Source: Rhizobium etli CFN 42
GTDB taxonomy: Bacteria > Pseudomonadota > Alphaproteobacteria > Rhizobiales > Rhizobiaceae
DNA: 64,000 nt
NCBI RefSeq assembly: GCF_000092045.1
Contig: NC_007761.1
Span: 3,475,001-3,539,000 of the forward strand
Direction of reading: 5' to 3'
The notes below the pieces were generated by a model that ran no database searches, was not told the DNA's origin, and saw only the letters and a program-made list of their open reading frames with translations. Positions 53,566 to 63,130 of this stretch are shown piece by piece. Every line of letters begins with the position of its first letter. Positions within the stretch are counted from its first letter, which is position 1. The position numbers and the translations under genes were made by a program.

Positions 53566-54744
53566 ATGACTTACGCGCTTCGACGGATATTGATGCTCGG
53601 CTCTCTTGCGATGTCGATGCCTGTGGCAGCGATGGCGCAGGGTGCACCGCCTGCCCCCCCTCCGGTCACCGTCGCAAAACCCGTGGTGCGCGATGTCGTC
53701 GACAACGACGAGTTCATCGGCCGCTTTCAGCCGGTTGACGAAGTCTCGGTCCGCTCCCGCGTCGGCGGTTACCTGCAGGAAGTCCATTTCGAAGATGGCG
53801 CCTTGGTCAAGCAGGGCGACCTGCTCTTCGTCATCGACCAGCGGCCGTTCATAACAGCACTCAACCAGGCGAAGGCGGCGCTCGAAGCATCGCAATCCGC
53901 TCTCGTTTTTGCCGATGCGCAGTATAAGCGTGCCCAATCGCTCGCATCAAGCGGCAGCCAGTCCGCGCAGACGCTGGACGACCGACGCCGCGAGTTCGAG
54001 TCGGCCGAGGCCAATGTCCGCGGCGCGCAGGCCGCAGCTGACCGCGCGGCTCTCGATCTTGAATATACCGAGATCAAAGCGCCGCTCAGCGGCCGCATCG
54101 ATCGCCGCCTGATCTCGCCCGGCAATCTGGTGCAGGCCGATCAGACCGTGCTCACCACCATTGTTTCCCTCGATCCGATCGATTTTTATTTCGATGTGGA
54201 TGAGCGCCGCCTGCTGAATTTCGCCGACACCGCGCGCAAGCAGGGCAAGGATCTTCAAATGGGCGGCGGAGGCGTGGATGTTTCCGTCACAATCTCGGAC
54301 CCGACCGCCAAACCCTTCAAGGGCAAGCTCGATTTCGCCGAGAACCGGGTGGACAACGAGAGCGGCACCATACGCATCCGCGCCCGTCTCCCAAATCCCG
54401 ATTTCATCCTCCAGCCCGGCCTCTTCGGCCGCGTTCAGGTCGAGGCCTCCAACACTTACAAGGCGGTTCTCGTCCCCGACGAAGCGATCGGCTCGGACCA
54501 GAATGAACGCGTCGTCTATCTCGTCGACGCGCAAGGCAAGGTTTCGACCAAGCCTGTGCGACCCGGACCGCGGCTCTACGGCTATCGCGTCATACGCGAG
54601 GGCCTCGACGGCAGCGAAACCATCATCGTCAACGGCCTGATACGCGCCCGGCCCGGCTCGACGATCACCCCGCAGATGAGCGAACTGCCGCAGGAGCGGC
54701 AGGATACGGCGCCGGAGGCCGCAAACGCGGAGAGTGGACAATGA
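53566..54744 (+). CDS. RND efflux periplasmic adaptor, system 2
   Basis: 392 aa. A cleavable signal peptide is likely (residues 1-24, ILMLGSLAMSMPVAAMAQG). Then come a lipoyl half (NDEFIGRFQPVDEVSVRSRV), alpha-hairpin (about 100-170), second lipoyl half (EYTEIKAPLSGRIDRRLISP) and the C-terminal barrel (VLVPDEAIGSDQNERVVYLV). ATG 53566 follows a strong GGAGGG. The frame is open for 178 codons upstream, but that part overlaps the antiporter gene and lacks features. It overlaps the pump start by 4 nt (ATGA). No regulator gene is adjacent. Confidence 0.93.
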   Translation: MTYALRRILMLGSLAMSMPVAAMAQGAPPAPPPVTVAKPVVRDVVDNDEFIGRFQPVDEVSVRSRVGGYLQEVHFEDGALVKQGDLLFVIDQRPFITALNQAKAALEASQSALVFADAQYKRAQSLASSGSQSAQTLDDRRREFESAEANVRGAQAAADRAALDLEYTEIKAPLSGRIDRRLISPGNLVQADQTVLTTIVSLDPIDFYFDVDERRLLNFADTARKQGKDLQMGGGGVDVSVTISDPTAKPFKGKLDFAENRVDNESGTIRIRARLPNPDFILQPGLFGRVQVEASNTYKAVLVPDEAIGSDQNERVVYLVDAQGKVSTKPVRPGPRLYGYRVIREGLDGSETIIVNGLIRARPGSTITPQMSELPQERQDTAPEAANAESGQ

Positions 54745-57700
54745 GGTTCGCGCATTTCTTCGTCGACCGGCCGATTTTTGCGGCCGTCATCTCGATCCTC
54801 TTCCTCGTCGTCGGCGGTATCGCCTATACACAGTTGCCGGTCGCCCAATATCCGGAGATCGCGCCGCCCACCATCGTCGTGCGCACCTCCTATCCGGGCG
54901 CCGATCCGCAAACCATCGCCGACACCGTTTCGACTCCGCTCGAACAGCAGATCAACGGCGTCGAAGACATGCTTTACATGTCTTCCTATTCCAGCGCTGA
55001 CGGCGCCATTTCGCTGACGATCACCTTCAAGCTCGGCACCGATCTCGACAAGGTCCAGGTGCTCGTCCAGAACCGCGTTTCCATCGCGCTGCCCCGCCTC
55101 CCCGAGGAGGTCCAGCGGCTCGGCGTGACCACCGACAAGAGCTCGCCCGACCTGATGATGGTCGTGCACCTCTTGTCGCCATCACACCGCTATGACCAGC
55201 TTTACGTCTCGAACTACGCCCGCAACCGTATCCGTGACGTGCTCGTGCGCCTCGATGGCGTCGGTGACGTGCAGGTCTTCGGCGAGCGCCAGTATTCAAT
55301 GCGAATCTGGCTGGATCCGGAAAAACTCTCCGCCTACGGCATGACATCCGACGACGTCGTCTCGGCTCTGAGAGAGCAGAACGTCCAGGTCTCGGGCGGC
55401 AAGATCGGCGCGCCCCCGGTCACCGGCAGGAACGCCTTCGAATATACGGTGCGAACGGACGGACGCTTCTCCGATGTACGCGAATTCCGTTATGTCATCG
55501 TGAAATCGACGACATCGGGCCGGCTCGTGCAGTTGCAGGATGTCGCCCGCATCGAACTCGGCGCGCAGGACTACGTCACCAATAGTTACCTCAACAACGA
55601 TCCGGCGGTCGCGCTCGGCATTTTCGCCCGGCCGGGGACCAACGCCCTGGATACGGCCCATCAGGTCCAGGCACTCATGAAAGACATTTCCCAGAATTTC
55701 CCGGAGGGTCTCGAGTATCGCATCGTCTACGACACGACCGAATTCATCTCGGCCTCGATCAATGAGGTCTATAAAACCATCGTCGAAGCGGCCATCCTGG
55801 TGGCGATCGTCGTTCTCGTTTTCCTGCAATCCTGGCGCACAGCGATCATACCGATCGTCGCAATCCCCGTTTCGCTGATCGGCACGTTCGCCGTGCTTTT
55901 GGCCTTCGGCTTTTCGCTCAATATGCTGACACTCTTCGGCCTTGTGCTGGCGATCGGCATCGTCGTCGATGACGCGATCGTCGTGGTGGAAAACGTCGAG
56001 CGCAATCTCGCCCGCGGCATGACGCCGAAGCAGGCCTCTCACGTCACAATGGACGAAGTCGGAACCGCGGTTGTCGCGATCTCGCTGGTGCTGATCGCGG
56101 TGTTTGTGCCTACAGCCTTCATCCCCGGCATATCAGGCCAGTTCTACAGGCAGTTCGCCGTGACGATCGCCGTGACAACTGCGATCTCGGCCCTGAATTC
56201 CCTGACGCTTTCGCCGGCGCTCGCAGGCATATTGCTGAAGGCCCATGATCACGAGAAGAAGCGCAAGAGCATCGCGTCGCGTCTGGGCGCTGGCCTTGCA
56301 AGCGGCTTCAACCGCGGCTTCGACCGGATGAGCTCCGGCTATTCGTGGACCGTCCGGCACCTGGTCAGCAGCTGGGTAGGATTGACCTGCTCGATGGTCG
56401 CCTTCGCTGCCCTTCTCGGCGCAACCTGGTACATGACCACCCGCGTTCCCTCGGGTTTCATCCCGACCATGGACCAGGGTTATGCGATCATCGTCGTGCA
56501 GCTTCCCGATGGCGCCTCACTTGCGCGCACCGATGCCGTCATCAAACGGGTGGGCGACATCGCCCGCACCGTACCCGGCGTCGGCAATGCCGTGCAATTT
56601 GCCGGCTTCAGCGGCGCGACCTTCACCAATGCCTCGAATTCGGGAGTTGTCTTCGTCCCCTTCAAATCCTTTGCCGAACGAGAGGAAGACGGAGAGAATG
56701 CCAACAAGATCATCGGCGAGCTCTTCGGCAAGCTGCAGAGCATCCAGGAAGCCTTCATCATTGCCATTCCGCCGCCATCGGTGCGCGGCGTCGGCAACTC
56801 CGGCGGCTTCAAGATGCAGATTTCCGATCTTGAAAATCCTGATATGACGCGCGTGCTCGGCCTTGCCCGTCAGATGATGGGGGCTGCGGCAACGACCGAG
56901 GGGCTCACCGGCGTCTTCACGACTTTCTCCGATGCCAGCCCACAATATTTCCTCTCGATCGACCGCGACAAGGCGCGCTTCCTGAATGTGCCGATCCCGA
57001 ACATCTTCAACGCGCTTTCGATCAATCTCGGCGTCGCTTATGTAAACGATTTCAACGCGTTCGGCCGCGTCTACCAGGTCCGCGCCCAAGCCGACCGGCA
57101 ATACCGCATGGACAAGGAAGACATCCTCGCCCTGAAGGTGCGCTCGGCGACCGGTGCGCTCGTGCCTTTGGGAACGCTGATGGACATACAGGATTCCAGC
57201 GGACCGGCGCTTGTCCAGCGCTACAACATGTATGTCTCGGTGCCGCTGCAGGGCAATCCGACGCCCGGCACCTCGACCGGCGATGCGCTGAAGAAGATGG
57301 AGGAGCTGGCCGCCAAGATCCTGCCGCCGGGAACGACATTCGAATGGACGGAGCTGGCCTATCAGGAAACCCACACCGGCAACACTGCCGTCTACATCTT
57401 CGCCCTATCCGTCATATTCGTCTTCCTGGCGCTGGCGGCCCAATATGAAAGCTGGGTTCTGCCGCTTGCGATCATTCTCATCGTTCCGCTCGCCGTGCTC
57501 GCGGCGCTGATCGGGGTGGCGCTCAGGGGCATGGACAACAACGTTCTGACGCAGATCGGCCTGATTGTCCTGATCGGGCTGGCAGCCAAGAACGCCATTC
57601 TGATCGTCGAATTCGCAAGACAGGCGGAAGAGGAAGGCAAGTCGCCGGTGGAGGCCGCCATCGAGGCCAGCCATCTTCGCCTGCGCCCGATTCTGATGAC

Positions 57701-57926
57701 GGCATTCGCCTTCATCTTCGGCGTTCTACCGCTTGCCATCGCCACCGGCCCGGGCGCCGAAATGCGCCAGTCGCTCGGCACCGCGGTCTTCTCGGGCATG
57801 CTCGGCGTGACGCTCTTCGGCCTGTTCCTGACGCCGGTCTTCTACGTCGTGCTGCGCGGCCGGCGTCGCAGCCGGCCGGCTGAAAGGCTGGTCGAAGCCG
57901 TTCCGACTGAAAGGGAGACGGTCTGA
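54741..57926 (+). CDS. RND multidrug efflux pump (HAE1 family), system 2
   Basis: 1061 aa, complete AcrB/MexB-like transporter with the same architecture as the pump at 38862-42062: TM1 FFVDRPIFAAVISILFLVVG, TM4 Asp pair in LAIGIVVDDAIVVVENVERN, and C-terminal LAAKNAILIVEFARQAEEEG. The two pumps are clearly homologous but diverged along their length, so this is not a recent duplication. It is translationally coupled to its adaptor. No outer-membrane factor gene follows. Confidence 0.94.
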   Translation: MRFAHFFVDRPIFAAVISILFLVVGGIAYTQLPVAQYPEIAPPTIVVRTSYPGADPQTIADTVSTPLEQQINGVEDMLYMSSYSSADGAISLTITFKLGTDLDKVQVLVQNRVSIALPRLPEEVQRLGVTTDKSSPDLMMVVHLLSPSHRYDQLYVSNYARNRIRDVLVRLDGVGDVQVFGERQYSMRIWLDPEKLSAYGMTSDDVVSALREQNVQVSGGKIGAPPVTGRNAFEYTVRTDGRFSDVREFRYVIVKSTTSGRLVQLQDVARIELGAQDYVTNSYLNNDPAVALGIFARPGTNALDTAHQVQALMKDISQNFPEGLEYRIVYDTTEFISASINEVYKTIVEAAILVAIVVLVFLQSWRTAIIPIVAIPVSLIGTFAVLLAFGFSLNMLTLFGLVLAIGIVVDDAIVVVENVERNLARGMTPKQASHVTMDEVGTAVVAISLVLIAVFVPTAFIPGISGQFYRQFAVTIAVTTAISALNSLTLSPALAGILLKAHDHEKKRKSIASRLGAGLASGFNRGFDRMSSGYSWTVRHLVSSWVGLTCSMVAFAALLGATWYMTTRVPSGFIPTMDQGYAIIVVQLPDGASLARTDAVIKRVGDIARTVPGVGNAVQFAGFSGATFTNASNSGVVFVPFKSFAEREEDGENANKIIGELFGKLQSIQEAFIIAIPPPSVRGVGNSGGFKMQISDLENPDMTRVLGLARQMMGAAATTEGLTGVFTTFSDASPQYFLSIDRDKARFLNVPIPNIFNALSINLGVAYVNDFNAFGRVYQVRAQADRQYRMDKEDILALKVRSATGALVPLGTLMDIQDSSGPALVQRYNMYVSVPLQGNPTPGTSTGDALKKMEELAAKILPPGTTFEWTELAYQETHTGNTAVYIFALSVIFVFLALAAQYESWVLPLAIILIVPLAVLAALIGVALRGMDNNVLTQIGLIVLIGLAAKNAILIVEFARQAEEEGKSPVEAAIEASHLRLRPILMTAFAFIFGVLPLAIATGPGAEMRQSLGTAVFSGMLGVTLFGLFLTPVFYVVLRGRRRSRPAERLVEAVPTERETV

Positions 57927-58062
57927 TCACTCTAGCCCGTCGCGTAAAAGTGTGCAGCGGTTTTGCGGCAACGACATGCGTGAAAACCAAGATCTAAAGC
58001 GCGGGAGAGAATCTGAAAGATCGCGAGGCGCCTTAGTGACACGGCCTCCCGGTGGGATGATG

Positions 58063-58800
58063 TCAGGTGGAAAACAGATGCACCCGGCCCTGCCAGAACC
58101 GTGCGACGGTCAGCCTGCCGCTGCGAAAAGCGCGCGTATCGAGATTGAGCCGCCTCGGGCGAATGTCGGGCTCGTCGCTGGGCGTATGGCCGTGCACGAT
58201 GAGCTTCGGCAAAGGAACCCTGCTTTCGAGAAAGCGGTGACGGATGAGGACCAGGTCCTCGTCTGTCTGCGCGGAGAGCGGCAGCATCGGATCGATGCCG
58301 GCATGCACGAACACCACCCTCGGTGTGTCCAGCATGATCGGCAGCGCCCGCATGAAATCGATATGCGTATGCGGCAGCGACTGCCGCAGGAAGGCGTCGA
58401 GCTGCGCGCCGGTGGGGAAGACGAGCGGCAGATGCTCCGGATCGAGCCCATAGGATTTAAGCGATTCCGCCGATCCCATCCGCATCCAATCATCATAAGA
58501 GAGCCAGCCGTCGATATAGTCGAGCATGGCGATCTCGTGATTGCCGGCAAGACAGATACGGTCGAAACCATCAGGCGGCGGCTCCATGAGATGAGCGATG
58601 ACCTGCGCCGATTCCGGGCCACGGTCGATATAATCCCCCAGGGTCACGATCAGCTTTTGCCCGTGCAGTCGCGCGCCATCGCGCAGGATCGCCTGCTCGG
58701 CTTTCAAAAGCAGGTCGTAGCGGCCGTGAATGTCGCCGATCGCATAAGTTGGAATCTCGGCGATATCCAGCGTCAGACGCGGTCTAGGCTGGCGCCCCAT
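58063..58800 (-). CDS. PPP-family metallophosphoesterase (serine/threonine phosphatase-like)
   Basis: About 245 aa. All metal-binding motifs of the PPP family are present in order: GDIHGRYDLL, LGDYIDRGPES, GNHE (in CLAGNHEIAML), then VFVHAGIDP and VHGHTPSDEP. It resembles bacterial PrpA/ApaH-like enzymes that dephosphorylate proteins or cleave diadenosine tetraphosphate; length and motif spacing favour the phosphatase type. ATG 58800 has GAGG nine nucleotides upstream; in-frame alternatives at 58842 (ATG) and 58851 (TTG) exist. Monocistronic, no context for its substrate. Confidence 0.87.
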   Translation of the reverse strand: MGRQPRPRLTLDIAEIPTYAIGDIHGRYDLLLKAEQAILRDGARLHGQKLIVTLGDYIDRGPESAQVIAHLMEPPPDGFDRICLAGNHEIAMLDYIDGWLSYDDWMRMGSAESLKSYGLDPEHLPLVFPTGAQLDAFLRQSLPHTHIDFMRALPIMLDTPRVVFVHAGIDPMLPLSAQTDEDLVLIRHRFLESRVPLPKLIVHGHTPSDEPDIRPRRLNLDTRAFRSGRLTVARFWQGRVHLFST

Positions 58801-59004
58801 TTTCAAAACCTCGCTATGGCGAGCAAGTGCTTCACCCAACATATTCCTCAATCCAGCAGGCCCCGGTTAACCATAAGTAGAGTGGCCGGCGAGGCGATCA
58901 AGTTGGTGAGAAAATTCGAAGCTTTGCGCTTTTCTGGAAAAACCGTTCTTATCATTTGGAGGAAAATCCCTCACTCCTGTCACGCGTCGAGGAAGGAGTG
59001 AGCG

Positions 59005-60153
59005 ATGGGAACGATATCGCAATTTCAAGATCGCATCAGGCCGCCGGCACGCCGCATCGAAAACGAAGAGGAGGCGATATCCACGGCTCGCAACCTCGCC
59101 GACACATTCCGTCACCAGGCAAGCGAGCGCGATATCAACCGCATCCTGCCTTTTCCAGAGCTCGACGCGCTCTCGGTCTCGGGTTTGACGGCAATCTCTG
59201 TCCCGCCCGAACATGAAGGGCTCGACGTGCCGAACGCTCTGCTTGCAGAAATCGTTGCGATCATTGCCGAAGCCGACGCCTCGATCGGCGAGACCCTGGA
59301 AAATCATTTTTCCGTCCTGGAGACACTCCGCACCCAGGCTGCCGAGGATCTGAAGGCATCGCTGTTTGCCCGTGTGCTGCTCGGCGACCGCTTCGCCGGC
59401 GCAACCGTCGCCGAGGGCACCGAACTGTCGCGCGAAGGCCCAGGGTACCGCCTGAGCGGACGCATGCGGCAGGCGCCCGGTATTCTTTATGCCGATTGGA
59501 TTGCCGCTGCCCTCACCCTTCCGCCCGGCCGCCAGGTGACGTTCTACCTCAGCCGGAACAGCGAGGAGGTGCAGGTGGTCGATGATTGGGACGGTTTCGG
59601 CCAGCGCACCAATGGATCGGCAACGACGATCGCCGGCGCAGTCCATGTCGATGCCCGCTCGATCGCGCCGGCCACGTCGGCCGGTTCGACGGGCGTTTCG
59701 CTCGGCCTGCTGCTCAAGGCTGGAGTGGCCCTCGGCATTGCGCGGGCCGCATGGGCCGACCTAATAGCGGCAATGGGCGATCGCAGCGTCAGCTCCTCAC
59801 GGCTCGGCGAACACGCCGTGGGCATCGAAGTCACGGCGGCAGCTGTGGAGCGGGCGGGCCGCAAGCTCGACATTGCCCAAGTCAATCCGGTAGAGGCTGC
59901 GATGGCCGATGCCTATTTTTCCGCCTCGGCGGCCGCGATCACTGCCGGGGAAACGGCACTCAGCGCGGCAACCGCCCTGTTCGAACTGGCGGGCGAGGCG
60001 TCAACCGGCATAGGCCTCAATCTCGACCGCCATTGGCGCAATGCGCGAATCCACGCGCTGTCCCTGCCGCGCGCTCGATTGTTGCACCGCGCCGGCGATC
60101 ATACGTCGAAACGAAACTTGAATGATATCAGCGGGGTGCCTCAGACCCTCTGA
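59005..60153 (+). CDS. Acyl-CoA dehydrogenase-family flavoprotein, SfnB/DszC-like
   Basis: 382 aa with the acyl-CoA dehydrogenase fold (N-terminal helical domain to about 115, beta-domain 120-220, C-terminal helical bundle). It resembles the SfnB/DszC branch, FMN-dependent enzymes of organosulfur use, more than true fatty acyl-CoA dehydrogenases. There is no catalytic Glu in the usual C-terminal context, and the gene lies next to an Rrf2 regulator of the sulfur/cysteine type. AAGGAGTGAGCG precedes ATG. A role in acquiring sulfur from sulfonates or sulfones is inferred. Confidence 0.78.
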   Translation: MGTISQFQDRIRPPARRIENEEEAISTARNLADTFRHQASERDINRILPFPELDALSVSGLTAISVPPEHEGLDVPNALLAEIVAIIAEADASIGETLENHFSVLETLRTQAAEDLKASLFARVLLGDRFAGATVAEGTELSREGPGYRLSGRMRQAPGILYADWIAAALTLPPGRQVTFYLSRNSEEVQVVDDWDGFGQRTNGSATTIAGAVHVDARSIAPATSAGSTGVSLGLLLKAGVALGIARAAWADLIAAMGDRSVSSSRLGEHAVGIEVTAAAVERAGRKLDIAQVNPVEAAMADAYFSASAAAITAGETALSAATALFELAGEASTGIGLNLDRHWRNARIHALSLPRARLLHRAGDHTSKRNLNDISGVPQTL

Positions 60154-60165
60154 CATCGAAGTGTC

Positions 60166-60630
60166 TCAACTGACGGCCGAGATCGGCAAATCGTCACCGG
60201 CGTCTTCAATGCGACCGCCGGCTGCGACGAATTGTTCGAGGGTCATATTATCCAGAATGGCGGCGATCGCATCCCGAACATCGGTCATCGAACGCCGCAC
60301 CTGACAGGTTTCCGGGTCGGCGCAATCGTCGCAGGCCTCGTAAGCCGTGCGGCTGGCGCAGCGGATCGGCGCCAGTGGACCATCGAGCGTGCGGATGACA
60401 TGACCGATGCGGATCTCGGAAGCCGGCCGAGAGAGAGAATACCCGCCGCCGGGCCCCTTCTTTGAACGCAGGATACCGACGTTGCGCAGTTCGAGCAGGA
60501 TCGTGTCGAGAAACTTCTTCGGAATATTGTTGCGCGCCGCGACGTCATTGATGAAGGCCGTCTCGCCCGGCGCTAGACGCGCCAGATCGACCAGTGCTTT
60601 CAGACCGTATTTTCCCTTCTTCGTCAGCAT
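60166..60630 (-). CDS. Rrf2-family transcriptional regulator with a four-cysteine loop
   Basis: 154 aa. Winged HTH near the N-terminus (KKGKYGLKALVDLARLAPGE; NNIPKKFLDTILLELRNVGI) and wing SKKGPGGGYSL. A loop has four cysteines: IRCAS...YEACDDCADPETCQVR, C-x8-C-x2-C-x7-C. Rrf2 proteins such as IscR and NsrR bind Fe-S clusters through three Cys, and CymR senses cysteine. This spacing differs from the RirA type common in rhizobia. ATG 60630 (MLTKKGKYG) matches the family start. It is convergent with the SfnB-like gene (12 nt apart), divergent from nothing. A role in sulfur or redox sensing is inferred. Confidence 0.87.
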   Translation of the reverse strand: MLTKKGKYGLKALVDLARLAPGETAFINDVAARNNIPKKFLDTILLELRNVGILRSKKGPGGGYSLSRPASEIRIGHVIRTLDGPLAPIRCASRTAYEACDDCADPETCQVRRSMTDVRDAIAAILDNMTLEQFVAAGGRIEDAGDDLPISAVS

Positions 60631-60806
60631 CGTCGTCGCCTTTTGGAAATCGCAATATTTGTCCTTCAATAGCAGGCAAATAACGTCGAAAGCGTGAAGA
60701 TACAACAAAATAGCTAATATTTATAGCTTGTATCGGCAACATCCACGGCCGGCCGGCAGTCTTGCGAAGAACAGGCTTGCCCTGAGGCGCTTTGCGCCAG
60801 CTTCGA

Positions 60807-61595
60807 TCAAATCGTCTTCAGCATGCCGCCATCGACGAAATAGGTCGATCCGATGCAATAGCTCGCCCGCTCCGAACTCAGAAAGACGAAGACGTTCGCC
60901 AGTTCCTCCGGCGTGCCGAAGCGTTTGGAGGCGGCGTGCTCGTTGGCAACGCTCTGTAGGTACCCTTCCCAGTTTCCGCCGCTTTCGGCCGTCAACTGCT
61001 TGGCGGTCTTGATCCAATCGGGCGTCAGGATCAGGCCAGCATTGATGCAGTTGACGCGGATATTGTCCTGGATGAGTTCGGTCGAGAGCGTCTTCGAAAA
61101 CATCATCAGCGCCGACTTGCTGACATTGTAGATCGGCTCGTACCAGAGCGGCTGGACGGCGCAGATTGAGGCATTGTGCAGGATCACCCCGCCGCCGCGT
61201 TTCTTCATCTGCGGCGCGATGCCGCGCGCAAGCCTGACGGCGGCCATCACATGCAGGTCCCAATAGGCCTGCCATTTCTCATCCGGCGCCTCCATGACGG
61301 TCTCGTTCGATCCGGTGCCGGCATTGTTGATGAGGATGTCGGCCCCGCCCTTTTCGGCAGTCGCCGCAATGATCGCCTCCGTTCCCGCAGCCGTCGCAAC
61401 GTCGGCGACGACGGCAGTGGCGCTGACGCCGAATTTCTCCGCAATGCGGGCAGCTTCCGCCTCCAGCCGATCGCCGCCGCGCGCCGCCAGCACGAGGTCC
61501 ACGCCCTCAGCCGCCAGCCCTTCTGCAATCGCCAGTCCGATGCCGACCGACGCACCGGTTATGACGGCGATTTTACCCTTCAATCCCAGATCCAT
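60807..61595 (-). CDS. Short-chain dehydrogenase/reductase
   Basis: 262 aa classical SDR. Cofactor motif TGASVGIGLAIAEGL; NNAGTGS at about 90; catalytic Ser in HNASICAV, Tyr and Lys in YEPIYNVSKSALM. The C-terminus ends YFVDGGMLKTI. A strong GGAGGAAG lies before ATG 61595; the longer in-frame start is 42 non-conserved codons upstream. The insert between residues 200 and 235 (TAKQLTAESGGNWEGYLQSV) is larger than in FabG and typical of sugar- or hydroxyacid-oxidising SDRs. It is divergent from the isomerase-like gene at 61736, and the two may be part of one catabolic route. Confidence 0.9.
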   Translation of the reverse strand: MDLGLKGKIAVITGASVGIGLAIAEGLAAEGVDLVLAARGGDRLEAEAARIAEKFGVSATAVVADVATAAGTEAIIAATAEKGGADILINNAGTGSNETVMEAPDEKWQAYWDLHVMAAVRLARGIAPQMKKRGGGVILHNASICAVQPLWYEPIYNVSKSALMMFSKTLSTELIQDNIRVNCINAGLILTPDWIKTAKQLTAESGGNWEGYLQSVANEHAASKRFGTPEELANVFVFLSSERASYCIGSTYFVDGGMLKTI

Positions 61596-61735
61596 GTCTT
61601 CCTCCAGAAGCGCCGGCAATCCCGGCTCGATGAAAGCGAGTGTTCCGCCAATGAATTCGGGCGTCAAGCACCCGAACGCCTCTTGCGGCAGCCTCGGTTC
61701 TGTCGCAGCCTGCGTCCGCACCGGGAGGAGTTTTC

Positions 61736-62506
61736 ATGCGACGTTATTCAGCCTGCATAGAATGGCTGTTTGCCGAAGACGGCGACAGCTTTCCCGACCG
61801 CATCCGCCGCGCCCATGCTGGCGGCCTGACGGCGGTCGAATTCTGGCGCTGGACCGACAAGGATCTGGATGCATTCGAGGCAGCGCTGGAGGAAACCGGC
61901 CTTGCCGTCACCAGCCTCGTCGCCGAGCCGATGATCGCGCTGACCGACGCCGCCAACCGGCAGGCCTGGCTGAAAGGCCTTTCCGATTCCGTTGCAGTCG
62001 CCAAGCGCCTCAGCGCGCCGGTGCTGATCGCCCAGGCCGGCGACGATCTCACCGGCTTCAGCCGTGAAGAACAGCGCCGGGCCCTCACCGAAACCCTGAA
62101 ATCAGGTGCCGATATCCTGAAAGGCAGCGGTGTCCGCCTCGGGGTCGAGCCTCTCAACATCCGCATCGATCATGTCGGTTATTTCCTCGATTCGACCCGC
62201 GAAGCCCTCGACATCATCGACGATGTCGCCAGCCGCGAGATCGGCATCGTCTACGACATCTATCATTCCGCCGTGATGGACGAACGCACCGAAGAAGTGC
62301 TGAAAGACCGTCTCGACCGTGTCTTCCACGTCCATGTCGCCGATCATCCCGGCCGCAATGAACCGGGCTCCGGCGGCATCGACCTTGCTCAGCGTCTGGG
62401 CTGGATTTTCGCCAATGGTTACGACGGCGCCGTCGGCCTGGAATACCGGCCGACGCAGCCCGGCGCCGACGCGGTCAGAGCCGCGGTCGCCTCGCTCGGC
62501 GGCTAG
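61736..62506 (+). CDS. Hydroxypyruvate isomerase-like TIM-barrel protein
   Basis: 256 aa, xylose-isomerase-like TIM barrel (AP endonuclease 2 superfamily), closest in style to Hyi/OtnI. Metal ligands appear at conserved positions: the Glu in GVRLGVEPLNIRIDHVGYF (about residue 142-150), Asp/His in VYDIYHSAVMDE, His in VFHVHVADHPGRNEPGSG, and Glu in VGLEYRP. GGGAGGAG precedes the ATG. Its stop codon overlaps that of the convergent AhpD-like gene in a shared CTAG. The substrate is probably a small keto-sugar acid; not determinable from sequence alone. Confidence 0.85.
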   Translation: MRRYSACIEWLFAEDGDSFPDRIRRAHAGGLTAVEFWRWTDKDLDAFEAALEETGLAVTSLVAEPMIALTDAANRQAWLKGLSDSVAVAKRLSAPVLIAQAGDDLTGFSREEQRRALTETLKSGADILKGSGVRLGVEPLNIRIDHVGYFLDSTREALDIIDDVASREIGIVYDIYHSAVMDERTEEVLKDRLDRVFHVHVADHPGRNEPGSGGIDLAQRLGWIFANGYDGAVGLEYRPTQPGADAVRAAVASLGG

Positions 62507-63039
62507 ACCGAACTTGCGCCTTCGGCAAAGGCTTCAAGCTCGGGGTCGAAATCGACCTCGACGACATTGTTGAAGACGGCGGTCGCCAGCATGATGCCGG
62601 CGAAGGCGACGAGATCGACGAGCACCTTGGTTTCGTAGCGCGACTTCAGCTTCGCCCAGAGCGCCGCCGGAACGGCATTGGAATCGGCGACGATCGCCGT
62701 GCCGAAGGCGTCGAGCAGCGCTTCCGTCTCGGAAAGCTCCAGCGCATCGGGATTGAAACCCTTGCTGATCAGCGCCCGGCGAAAGAAGGTGATGGCGATC
62801 TTCGACTTCGCCGCCTTGGAGATCGCATGCGAGAAGATCCAGATCTCCCGGTCGCTAACGGCAGGATCGAGTTCCGCCCGCAGCGTGAACCATTCGGCAT
62901 AGATGCGGTGGGCGGCTGGCGAATGTAAGAGGGTGCGCTTCATATTGGTCATGCGCCCGCGCAGCCTGATTTCCTCGTCATGCGCCGCGCGAATCTCTTC
63001 CGAAGCTGTGTCGTAATCGATATTTGGCAGATGGCTCAT
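62503..63039 (-). CDS. AhpD/carboxymuconolactone-decarboxylase-fold protein without cysteines
   Basis: 178 aa, all-helical. The segment AELDPAVSDREIWIFSHAIS followed by a helix matches the CMD/AhpD core (usual form E-L-x-I-L-x-V-x-H). The redox pair Cys-x-x-Cys of AhpD is absent and the protein has no cysteine at all, so peroxidase activity is unlikely. The start at 63039 is an ATG in a weakly scored context; it is divergent from the cupin gene. It may be a small-molecule lyase or decarboxylase of the metabolic group around it (inference). Confidence 0.72.
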   Translation of the reverse strand: MSHLPNIDYDTASEEIRAAHDEEIRLRGRMTNMKRTLLHSPAAHRIYAEWFTLRAELDPAVSDREIWIFSHAISKAAKSKIAITFFRRALISKGFNPDALELSETEALLDAFGTAIVADSNAVPAALWAKLKSRYETKVLVDLVAFAGIMLATAVFNNVVEVDFDPELEAFAEGASSV

Positions 63040-63130
63040 GAGTGCCTTCTTTCTGATGCAGGAAGATAAATCCGCTTGGCCGCCGCGCCGCGCCTACCTA
63101 GATTGTCTGCATAGAAGGGGGAGGCAAGGC

